A DNA stretch of 25,212 nt from JAZDKP01 sp043802925 (GTDB lineage: Bacteria > Fibrobacterota > OXYB2-FULL-49-7 > JAEUSG01): the NCBI GenBank assembly GCA_043802925.1, contig JAZDKP010000318.1, positions 1 to 25,212 of the forward strand, in the 5' to 3' direction. Shown piece by piece: positions 1 to 6,162 of this stretch. Numbering within the stretch: position 1 is the first letter of the stretch; every line of letters starts with the position of its first letter. The notes below the pieces were generated by a model, which had not been told where the DNA came from, ran no database searches, and saw nothing but the letters and a program-made list of their open reading frames with translations. A program made the translations under genes and the position numbers.

Positions 1-28
1 GGGTATCGAAAGGCAAAGAGGCTTTCTC

Positions 29-94
29 TGTCATTCCCGCGAAAGCGGGAATCCACCACCTGATGATGGATTCCGGGTCAAGCCCGGAATGACA
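29..94. repeat. dRS3-like palindromic intergenic element
   Basis: This 66-bp element has 9-bp terminal inverted repeats, TGTCATTCC at 29-37 and GGAATGACA at 86-94. It contains two hairpins side by side. The first (33-52) is ATTCCC-N8-GGGAAT, which is exactly the 20-bp dRS3 consensus known from Neisseria. The second (70-90) is ATTCCGGG/CCCGGAAT around a TCAA loop. A further inner pair, GGAATCCA (48-55) and TGGATTCC (67-74), allows a cruciform. Elements of this sequence are dispersed in the intergenic DNA of many bacteria; in Neisseria dRS3 is a phage integration target. There is no coding capacity. Presence on other contigs of this genome cannot be seen here. Confidence 0.8.
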
Positions 95-100
95 AACAAG

Positions 101-116
101 CCGTAGCAAGCTACGG
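101..116. other. small perfect hairpin
   Basis: CCGTAG, a CAAG loop and CTACGG form a perfect 6-bp stem between the dRS3-like element and the G-rich hairpin downstream of dapL. There is no T-tract on either side, so it is not a canonical intrinsic terminator. It may be part of the same composite repeat region. Confidence 0.35.
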
Positions 117-145
117 GGAATTGAACCCATTGTGATTAAAACGAG

Positions 146-186
146 CCCCCCTCTCTGCCAGCAGAGAGGGGGGGAAGGGGGGTGAG
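146..186 (-). repeat. G-rich hairpin repeat at 3' end of dapL
   Basis: A perfect 13-bp stem (146-158 with 161-173: C-run plus CTCTCTGC, two-base loop, GCAGAGAG plus G-run) is followed by AAGGGGGGTGAG, which runs directly into the dapL stop codon (187-189). It has the same architecture as the repeat at 22880-22925 next to the aconitase stop. Such C/G-rich hairpin-plus-GGGGTGAG repeats are common dispersed elements in bacterial intergenic DNA. It could act as a transcript 3'-end stem for dapL, but it has no U-tract. Confidence 0.65.
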
Positions 187-1407
187 TCAAATTTTCAGAT
201 TCGCCCGGATGCTGGCCACCGCCTGGCGGGTGAGCTCCGCGTCACCAAAAGCCGACAGGCGGAAATAGCCCTCACCGCAGGGGCCGAAGCCACTGCCCGG
301 TGTTCCGACCACATGCGCTTCGTTGAGCAATTTGTCGAAAAAGTCCCACGATTTCATTTGGCCGGGCGCCTTGACCCATAAAAAAGGTGCGTTGACACCG
401 CCGTACACTTTGAGCCCCGTCTTTTCGAGCCCTTCGCGAATGACCTTGGCGTTGTTCATGTAGTAATCGATGATGACCTTGCATTCCTTTTGTCCCTGTT
501 CGGACATAACGGCCACGCCGCCCTCCTGGACGATATTGGAGGCGCCGTTGAACATGGTCGCTTGACGACGAGACCACAGGGCGTGGACCTTGCCGGGTTT
601 GGCGCCTTCGCATTGCGCGGCCTTGGGGACCACCGTCCAACCCAGGCGGACACCGGTAAACCCCGCCTCTTTGGAGAAACTTGAAATTTCGATTGCGCAT
701 TTTTCCGCGCCCGGAATTTCATAAATGGTGCGGGGAAGTTCCGGATCGGAAATGTAGGTTGAATAGGCGGCGTCAAAGAGGATGATGGCCTTGTTCTTGA
801 TGGCATAATCCACGAACTTTTTCAGCTGGGCCTTGGTGGCCACCATGCCCGTGGGGTTGTTGGGGCTGCAAAGGTAAATGAGGTCCACTTTCTTTTTTGG
901 GACCTCGGGGAAGAAGCCGTTTTCCCCGGTGCACGGCATATAAACAAACCGGGAATAGCCTTTTTTAGTGAGTGTACCGGCACGGCCCGCCATCACGTTG
1001 GTGTCGACATAAACCGGGTAAGCGGGATCCTGCACGGCCACGATGTTCCGGACGTCAAAGATGGACTGGATATTGGCGGAATCGGGCTTGGCGCCGTCGC
1101 TGATGAAGATTTCGTCAACCGTGAGCGCCACCCCGCGGCCGGCGTAGCGTTTTTTCAGGGCCTCGCGAAGGTCGGGGTTGCCGTCGTCCAGGTAGCCGGT
1201 GTAGGTTTCCTTTTTGGACAGCTTGTCGACCGCGGCATGCAGGCCGGCAATGACGGCCGGCGGGAGCGGCTGGGTGGTGTCGCCGATGCCAAGCCGCAAC
1301 ACGGGCAGCCCCGGGTTCTTTTCCTGAAAAAGCGAGGCGCGCCGTTTGATTTCGCGGAAGAGATAGGAGGCAGGGAGTTTGTCGAAGTTGGCGTTGAGCT
1401 TGGCCAT
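187..1407 (-). CDS. dapL: LL-diaminopimelate aminotransferase
   Basis: This is a PLP-dependent class I/II aminotransferase that converts tetrahydrodipicolinate plus glutamate to LL-2,6-diaminopimelate in one step (EC 2.6.1.83), feeding lysine and peptidoglycan synthesis in the cytoplasm. The 406-aa length fits the DapL family (about 410). Visible marks are the N-terminal FREIKRRA and GIGDTTQPL stretch, SPNNPTG (181-187), FDAAY with the PLP-pyridine Asp (D212), and SSFSKEAGFTG with the Schiff-base lysine K246. An AAGGGA ribosome site lies 7 nt before the ATG. It is the last gene of a minus-strand run, 11 bp after the beta-helix gene. The C-terminus ends directly on a G-rich hairpin repeat. DapL use is typical of plants, Chlamydiae, FCB-type and some deep-branching bacteria. 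Confidence 0.95.
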   Translation of the reverse strand: MAKLNANFDKLPASYLFREIKRRASLFQEKNPGLPVLRLGIGDTTQPLPPAVIAGLHAAVDKLSKKETYTGYLDDGNPDLREALKKRYAGRGVALTVDEIFISDGAKPDSANIQSIFDVRNIVAVQDPAYPVYVDTNVMAGRAGTLTKKGYSRFVYMPCTGENGFFPEVPKKKVDLIYLCSPNNPTGMVATKAQLKKFVDYAIKNKAIILFDAAYSTYISDPELPRTIYEIPGAEKCAIEISSFSKEAGFTGVRLGWTVVPKAAQCEGAKPGKVHALWSRRQATMFNGASNIVQEGGVAVMSEQGQKECKVIIDYYMNNAKVIREGLEKTGLKVYGGVNAPFLWVKAPGQMKSWDFFDKLLNEAHVVGTPGSGFGPCGEGYFRLSAFGDAELTRQAVASIRANLKI

Positions 1408-1418
1408 GGCATTGTCCC

Positions 1419-2129
1419 TTAAAAGAGACCTTTCATGAGGTCCCAGACGTGGTTGTTGATGTTTTCGGACTGGTTTTTTCCCATGCTCTCGTCCATATAA
1501 ATGTCCTTGTCGGTATTGGCCGTGATTTCGTTTTCCCCCACCACGGGAGCGGACGAGAGGATGCAGTAGAGACCGTACCCGTTGCCGGTGATCTTGTTTT
1601 TCTGGATGATGGGCGAGGAAAAGTCGCAGTAGATGCCAAAATTGTTTTTGGTGAAAACATTGTCGAGGATTTTTGCGGTCTTGGAATACGAGCAGTAGAG
1701 GGCGTAGTTGTTGCCCGTGAACGTGCAGTGCTGGATGAGGGGTGAGGATTTCCAGAGAAAGTTCCGGAACGCGTGCCGCACGCGGCAGTAGACGAGGGTG
1801 CCCTTGCTGGCTTCCCCGTAAAAGATGAGCCCTTCCCAGCTGTCGGTGCCCGGGTTTTCCCTGTTGGAGGAAAACTCGATTTCACGGCCCGCCTCACCCA
1901 GCGCCTGGAAGGTGCCGTGCACGAGGATGTGAAAGTACCCGTCAAACTTGACGAGCGTGCCGGCCTCAATACGGAGTGTGAGGCTGTCGGGCACCTCCAC
2001 GTTGCCGGTGAGGATGACCGGATTGTCGGCAGGCGTCCAGGTCGTGTTCTGTGCCAGGCGACCGCCCTTGACGTTAAGCGCAAGGGCCACGCAGGCCAAG
2101 AGCAGCAGGGCAATGAATAGGCGTTTCAT
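1419..2129 (-). CDS. secreted right-handed beta-helix protein (short paralog)
   Basis: This 236-aa protein has an N-terminal signal peptide (MKRLFIALLLLACVALA, cleavage after about residue 17). The rest reads as parallel beta-helix rungs: repeats of the type P-x-I-x-x-C/N-x-I/F-x-x-N-x-x-G-I/L-Y-C (for example around SPLIQHCTFTGN, NVFTKNNFGIYC, PIIQKNKITGNGYGLYC), like NosD/pectate-lyase-fold repeats. No catalytic site is recognisable, so export and the fold are supported but the function is not. It is paralogous to the protein at 4058-5137, sharing NPVILTGNV/NPYIITGDV and the WEGLIFYG/WYGIVFDG block. It overlaps the upstream lipoprotein gene by 4 bp (ATGA), which implies translational coupling, and lies 11 bp before dapL. 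Confidence 0.8.
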   Translation of the reverse strand: MKRLFIALLLLACVALALNVKGGRLAQNTTWTPADNPVILTGNVEVPDSLTLRIEAGTLVKFDGYFHILVHGTFQALGEAGREIEFSSNRENPGTDSWEGLIFYGEASKGTLVYCRVRHAFRNFLWKSSPLIQHCTFTGNNYALYCSYSKTAKILDNVFTKNNFGIYCDFSSPIIQKNKITGNGYGLYCILSSAPVVGENEITANTDKDIYMDESMGKNQSENINNHVWDLMKGLF

Positions 2130-2989
2130 AGCCGCGTCACGCTCAGGTTCTGGGCGATTTCAATTTTACTGTTGATGTCCTGCCCGGTCACCGGGTGCTT
2201 GAGCGCGATGATGAACTTGCCGAACACCAGGGCCGTGGCCTCGCGGACCTGGCCCTCGCCACGGTCAAAGCGGATGGAACCTTTGCCGAACATGCCGAGC
2301 CGTTCGGTGCCGTCCTGGCGGAGCGAAAAGGCCTCGGACTGGGGCACATCGAACTTCATGGAGATTTCCATGCTTATTTTTGCCAGGCGCGCCGCGTCGC
2401 CGGAAAGCGTGTCCTGGACCGCAAAACGCTTGAACACCATCATGTTGCCCTTGACCAATCCGTTTTCGATGGGATACTCCTGCTGGCGGTCCCAGTTTTT
2501 ACCGAGTGCGATGGGCGTGCGCGGAAAGACGGGCAGGGCCTTGAAGAGCAGCGTGAAGATATTGAAATCATTGACGTACATTTTGGGAAGACCTTCGTAG
2601 CCCTTGGCCGCGGTGATTTCACCCGAGGGGGAAAGGGTCATCAGAATCTGGAGCGTCCGGAGCTTTTCGATGACATGTTCGGTCTCTTCGGGATTCTGCG
2701 TGTTGAGGTAGCGGATTTTGTCGTAGGTGAAAAGGACCTCGGCGTCGTTGTTTTGAAGCACCTTCTGGACACGGTAGTTGACCACCATGTCGATACTGAC
2801 ACGGTGGTTGGTGGAGGCCGCGCCGGTGGTGGTACGTGTGCGGATGTCGGAGAGGAGGTGGTATTGCGACGCGAAGCCCGCCGGGTACTTGAACGCAAGC
2901 GCGACCCCTTTCTGGCCGCAGGAGGCGGTCAGCAACAGAAAGAGGGGAAGTGTCAGGCAAAAGCAAAGGTGTCCACGGTTCATTAGCAT
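2126..2989 (-). CDS. lipoprotein of unknown function (DUF6263-like)
   Basis: The N-terminus MNRGHLCFCLTLPLFLLLTASC is a classic lipoprotein signal with lipobox LTAS-C, so the mature protein is a membrane-anchored lipoprotein of about 265 aa. The mature part alternates beta-strand-like stretches. Its pattern (YRVQKVLQNNDAEVLFTYDKIRY, then MTLSPSGEI, then a LPVFPRTPIALGKNWDRQQEYPI block, then a G-G-S-I-R-F-D segment) resembles DUF6263-type proteins; I recall this pattern and have not searched it. Two ATGs (2989 and 2983) are possible and neither has a Shine-Dalgarno site. A TATATT at 2997-2992 on this strand would give a very short or absent leader. The open frame continues far upstream antisense to the CRP-like gene, and that part is not real. 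It overlaps the beta-helix gene by ATGA. Confidence 0.8.
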   Translation of the reverse strand: MLMNRGHLCFCLTLPLFLLLTASCGQKGVALAFKYPAGFASQYHLLSDIRTRTTTGAASTNHRVSIDMVVNYRVQKVLQNNDAEVLFTYDKIRYLNTQNPEETEHVIEKLRTLQILMTLSPSGEITAAKGYEGLPKMYVNDFNIFTLLFKALPVFPRTPIALGKNWDRQQEYPIENGLVKGNMMVFKRFAVQDTLSGDAARLAKISMEISMKFDVPQSEAFSLRQDGTERLGMFGKGSIRFDRGEGQVREATALVFGKFIIALKHPVTGQDINSKIEIAQNLSVTRL

Positions 2990-3054
2990 GAAATATAGTT
3001 TTATCCGTGAATGGAGAAAAGCCAAAAGTGCATGACTTTCAGGGAAGAAACTGC

Positions 3055-3084
3055 TTGCCAAACGCCTGTGAAAAGGCTTATTAT
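3055..3084 (+). promoter_or_regulatory. candidate promoter of the CRP-like gene, -10 inside the TTA array
   Basis: TTGCCA at 3055-3060 (5/6 match to the sigma70 -35) is separated by 18 nt from TATTAT at 3079-3084 (5/6 match to -10). The -10 is formed by the TTA repeat. Initiation about 7 nt downstream would fall at about 3091, next to the ATG at 3092, giving a nearly leaderless mRNA. This is a sequence match only. Confidence 0.4.
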
Positions 3085-3092
3085 TATTATTA
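3078..3092 (+). repeat. (TTA)5 microsatellite abutting a start codon
   Basis: Five perfect tandem TTA units end in the A of the proposed ATG (3092-3094) of the CRP-like regulator. The only Shine-Dalgarno-like string, AAAAGG at 3071-3076, lies 15 nt from the ATG, so repeat number sets that spacing. It also shapes a possible -10 element. Confidence 0.8.
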
Positions 3093-4039
3093 TGCCTATC
3101 ACGACACGCACTATTCCCGCCGGAACCGTGCTTTTTCACGAAAATGACCGGAGCCGCGACCTTTACATCATCCAGAGCGGCCGCCTCAAGGTCTACCGCA
3201 GCGACAAAGGGCAGCGCATCGACATCTGCGAGTTGGAAAAAGGGGGCCTGGTCGGTGAAATGTCGCTGCTCGATGGCCGTTCGCGTTCGGCCACGGTCGA
3301 GGCCGTGGAGGATTCCGAAGTGTCGGTCATCACGCTTGAGGAGTTTGAACACAAGGTCCACCAGATACCGGACTGGTTCCTGGGCATCATAAAAATTCTC
3401 TGCGCGCGCCTCCGCGATGTCGACCGCCGGCTCAAGGGCTCCCTCGACGATGAAATCTCCGCCAACGTGGCAAGCCTCCTCAGCATGCTCATGAACAAAA
3501 ACATCCCCGCGCCCGGCGAACCCTTTGACACGCAGTCCATGGACCTCAAGTTCGCCAAGCAGGAAATGATGGACATCCTGAGCCTCACGCACGACAAAGT
3601 CACGGCCGCGCTCAAGGAACTGGAAGGGCACAAACTGATCACGGTCGCAAAAAACCGGCTGAACGTCCCGGATCGGCCCGCGCTCACGCTCTACGCCCGG
3701 TTCAAGCGCGGCGTCGAAATTGACACGGAGGTCGACTGCCCGCCCGACCTTTCGGACGCGGCGCGCGCGGTCCTCCACCTGCTGTTCAATACCACCCAGA
3801 ACGCCAAGGTCGACAAAGAAGGTGAATGCGAACTGTCCCTTAACGATCTCGGATCCGAGGCGGACAAGCTCTTTTCCGGTGGCGACTTCCTCAAGGTACT
3901 CGCGGAGCGCTCCGTGGTGGGCCTCGACGACAAGAGCCTGCTGGCCAAGGAACCCAAGGACCTCGGCAAAATCAAGGTCAACCGCCGTAAAATCGCTTCC
4001 CTGCTCGCAGCGTCCCTTTTTTCACACCCGCAGCAATAA
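3092..4039 (+). CDS. CRP/FNR-family cyclic-nucleotide-binding regulator with C-terminal extension
   Basis: A cyclic-nucleotide-binding domain spans about residues 1-115 (TIPAGTVLFHEND, then GLVGEMSLLDGRSRSATVEA at 52-71). The phosphate-binding cassette is intact: G55-E56 and R65-S66-A67. A C-helix follows, and a winged helix-turn-helix at about 150-200 (FAKQEMMDILSLTHDKVTAALKELEGHKLI), as in CRP. It is therefore probably a cAMP- or cGMP-responsive transcription factor. Length is 315 aa against the usual 200-240. The extra C-terminal 100-110 residues (about 205-315) are not part of standard CRP and look like a small helical, possibly second winged-helix domain. An upstream in-frame ATG at 3011 would add 27 poor residues (ending LIIIIM), so I prefer 3092. 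It is divergent from the lipoprotein operon and 18 bp upstream of a beta-helix gene, both plausible targets. Confidence 0.88.
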   Translation: MPITTRTIPAGTVLFHENDRSRDLYIIQSGRLKVYRSDKGQRIDICELEKGGLVGEMSLLDGRSRSATVEAVEDSEVSVITLEEFEHKVHQIPDWFLGIIKILCARLRDVDRRLKGSLDDEISANVASLLSMLMNKNIPAPGEPFDTQSMDLKFAKQEMMDILSLTHDKVTAALKELEGHKLITVAKNRLNVPDRPALTLYARFKRGVEIDTEVDCPPDLSDAARAVLHLLFNTTQNAKVDKEGECELSLNDLGSEADKLFSGGDFLKVLAERSVVGLDDKSLLAKEPKDLGKIKVNRRKIASLLAASLFSHPQQ

Positions 4040-4057
4040 TCCGAAGCAAGGAGCCTT

Positions 4058-5137
4058 ATGCGTTTCCTTTTTCTTGCACTGATGCTGATGGCGGCCGCCG
4101 GCCTCCGTTCCGAGGTCCGGCTTTGCGGCATCCAGGAAGACGATCTCCAGCTCAAACCCGAGAACAACCCCTACATCATTACCGGCGACGTCCTGATTAA
4201 AAAACGGACCCTCTGGACCGTCAACCCCGGCGTGGTCTTTAAAATCGCCAACCCCGCGTCCTGCACCACGCATACCGGAATCGGCGAGTCGGAGCCCAAC
4301 AAAAAAGAGCTCATCGCCATCTGGGTCCAGGGAAATTTTCAGTGCATGGGCAAGGCCGACAAGCGCATCACCTTTGAGCCCCTCCACCCCGGTGGCGATA
4401 AAATCGCCTGGTACGGCATCGTGTTCGACGGCGCCAACGAGGAATACACCAAGCTGTTCTACGCCGACATTTCCGGCGCCTATTATGGAGTCAAGGTCCG
4501 CAACTGCTCACCGGTCATCCGCAACTGCATCATCCGTAAAAACCAGACCGGGCTCTACACCTGTTTCCAGAGCAAGGCCAAAATCTTCAACAACAACATC
4601 CTCGACAATTTCAGCACCGGGCTGCTCAACGAAAGCGCCACCCCCCATGTGTCCAGCAACCTCTTCATGGGCAACCTCACGGGTATCTGGTCCGACCAGA
4701 GGTCCAAAGTCGAAATCGAATATAACGATTTCTGGAACAACGCGGACGGCCATTTCTACAACTGCCCGCCACGGTACGGGGTCATTGTCAAAGTCAACGC
4801 CCGCAAAGACTCCTGTGACTTCAACAAAAACATCTTCTTCGACCCCGTCATGGCCGGTTCTCCCGCGCACGCGGACTCCATCGTCCACGACGTCCGCACG
4901 CCCACGGACACGGCCAAGGGCGATGTGGCCAATCCCAAGCTCTCCCGCGTCATCGTCAAATCCATCCCCGATTCGGTCCGGCGTGCGGACCTGCTTAACG
5001 CGCCGCATAAGCCCTGGCAGCTCAGCAAGTATTCGCGCCTCATCGACGCGGGGTCGCCCAATTCCGACTACCGCGACGCGGACGGATCCCTGAACGACAT
5101 CGGGGTCCTGGGCAACTCCGAATTCCGCTTCGAATGA
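4058..5137 (+). CDS. secreted right-handed beta-helix protein (long paralog)
   Basis: This 359-aa protein has a signal peptide (MRFLFLALMLMAAAGLRS) and beta-helix rungs in the middle (about 125-230: NCSPVIRNCIIRKNQTGLYTC, KIFNNNILDNFSTGLLN, PHVSSNLFMGNLTGIWSD). It ends in a C-terminal block typical of beta-helix proteins, LIDAGSPNSDYRDADGSLNDIGVLGNSEFRF (the DAG.P...D.DGS..DIG motif). This motif is common in secreted surface proteins of the FCB group and marks the end of the helix. No polysaccharide-lyase catalytic residues are evident. AAGGAG lies 4 nt before the ATG. It is paralogous to the 236-aa protein at 1419-2129, which lies across the CRP-like gene on the opposite strand. The stop overlaps rlmN by ATGA. 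Confidence 0.85.
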   Translation: MRFLFLALMLMAAAGLRSEVRLCGIQEDDLQLKPENNPYIITGDVLIKKRTLWTVNPGVVFKIANPASCTTHTGIGESEPNKKELIAIWVQGNFQCMGKADKRITFEPLHPGGDKIAWYGIVFDGANEEYTKLFYADISGAYYGVKVRNCSPVIRNCIIRKNQTGLYTCFQSKAKIFNNNILDNFSTGLLNESATPHVSSNLFMGNLTGIWSDQRSKVEIEYNDFWNNADGHFYNCPPRYGVIVKVNARKDSCDFNKNIFFDPVMAGSPAHADSIVHDVRTPTDTAKGDVANPKLSRVIVKSIPDSVRRADLLNAPHKPWQLSKYSRLIDAGSPNSDYRDADGSLNDIGVLGNSEFRFE

Positions 5138-6162
5138 CGCCCTCCATCAAGGACCTTTCCCTTCCAGCGCTCGAATCGCTGTTCCGGGATATGGGCGAAC
5201 CCGCCTTCAGGGCGCGGCAGGTCTTTTCCTGGTTATACCGCCGCAACGCCTCCGGGTTCGATGCCATGACGGACCTCAATGCTGGCCTTCGGAAACGCCT
5301 TCTGGAACGGCTCGACGCCGATGATCCGCGCGTCGAACGGCTGCAAACCTCCGCGGACGGCACGCGCAAATTCCTTCTGCGCCTCCGCGACAACGAAGCC
5401 ATAGAAAGCGTCATCATCCCGGACGTCAAGCGGACCACGTTGTGCGTCTCAACGCAGGTGGGCTGCCGGAGGGGGTGCCGGCTGTGCGCAACGGCCGCCA
5501 TGGGCTTCCGCCGCAACTTGACACAGGCCGAAATACTGAACCAAATCGTGGCCGCCAACCGCCTGCTCGCAAAAGATAAAAGCGGGCGCATCACCCATCT
5601 GGTCTTCATGGGTATGGGCGAACCCATGGACAACCTCGACACGCTCCTGGCAGCGCTCGCCGTGGTTCGCGACGATTACGGCATCGGCATCGGGCCCGGC
5701 CGCATCACCGTTTCCACCGTGGGTGTCATTGAAGGTATCCGGCGGCTCGCGCGTGAAGGGGGCGGCGTGGGGCTGGCCGTGTCGCTGCACGCCGGCGATG
5801 ACGTCACGCGCGCAAAACTGATCCCGCTCGCTAAAAAAATCGGGATCAGCGAACTTATCAGCGCGGCAGCGGACTACGCGAAGTCAACGGGAGACAAGAT
5901 CACTTTTGAATATGTGATGATAAAAGGGGTCAATTGTTCGGCCGACGATGGGAAACGTCTGGGCCGGCTGTTAGCAAACGTCCCGTCAAAACTCAACCTG
6001 ATCCCCTACAATCCAGGCCGGAACAAGGAGTTTGAACCGCCCACTCCCGTTGAAATTCAGGCTTTCGCGGCTCTGATCCTTAAAACAGGCGTCATTGTGA
6101 CACGGCGCAAGCCCCGCGGACAGGACATCGCGGCCGCCTGCGGACAGTTGGCTACATCATAA
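5134..6162 (+). CDS. rlmN: 23S rRNA/tRNA adenosine-C2 methyltransferase (radical SAM)
   Basis: This dual-specificity radical-SAM enzyme methylates C2 of A2503 in 23S rRNA and A37 in some tRNAs. The radical-SAM cluster motif CxxxCxxC is present as C111-x3-C115-x2-C118 (GCRRGCRLCAT), followed by MGFRRNLT. Both methyl-transfer cysteines of the RlmN/Cfr mechanism are in place: C104 in TTLCVSTQVG and C336 in DIAAACGQL. FMGMGEPMDN and VSLHA are also family blocks. Length is 342 aa, within the normal range. DIAAACGQL favours RlmN over Cfr. The start ATG overlaps the stop of the beta-helix gene (ATGA), so translation is probably coupled. The 3' end overlaps the PBP1A gene by 11 bp, tail to tail. Confidence 0.95.
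   Translation: MTPSIKDLSLPALESLFRDMGEPAFRARQVFSWLYRRNASGFDAMTDLNAGLRKRLLERLDADDPRVERLQTSADGTRKFLLRLRDNEAIESVIIPDVKRTTLCVSTQVGCRRGCRLCATAAMGFRRNLTQAEILNQIVAANRLLAKDKSGRITHLVFMGMGEPMDNLDTLLAALAVVRDDYGIGIGPGRITVSTVGVIEGIRRLAREGGGVGLAVSLHAGDDVTRAKLIPLAKKIGISELISAAADYAKSTGDKITFEYVMIKGVNCSADDGKRLGRLLANVPSKLNLIPYNPGRNKEFEPPTPVEIQAFAALILKTGVIVTRRKPRGQDIAAACGQLATS

Noticed and set aside
1..186. CRISPR array or IS end
   Set aside because: The palindromes are two different hairpin elements, not regularly spaced direct repeats, and there is no transposase or target duplication that I can identify.
2990..3778. N-terminal half of a 550-codon minus-strand open frame extending the lipoprotein gene
   Set aside because: It runs antisense through the CRP-like gene, reads as charged low-quality sequence, and the lipoprotein signal with its lipobox begins at 2983-2989.
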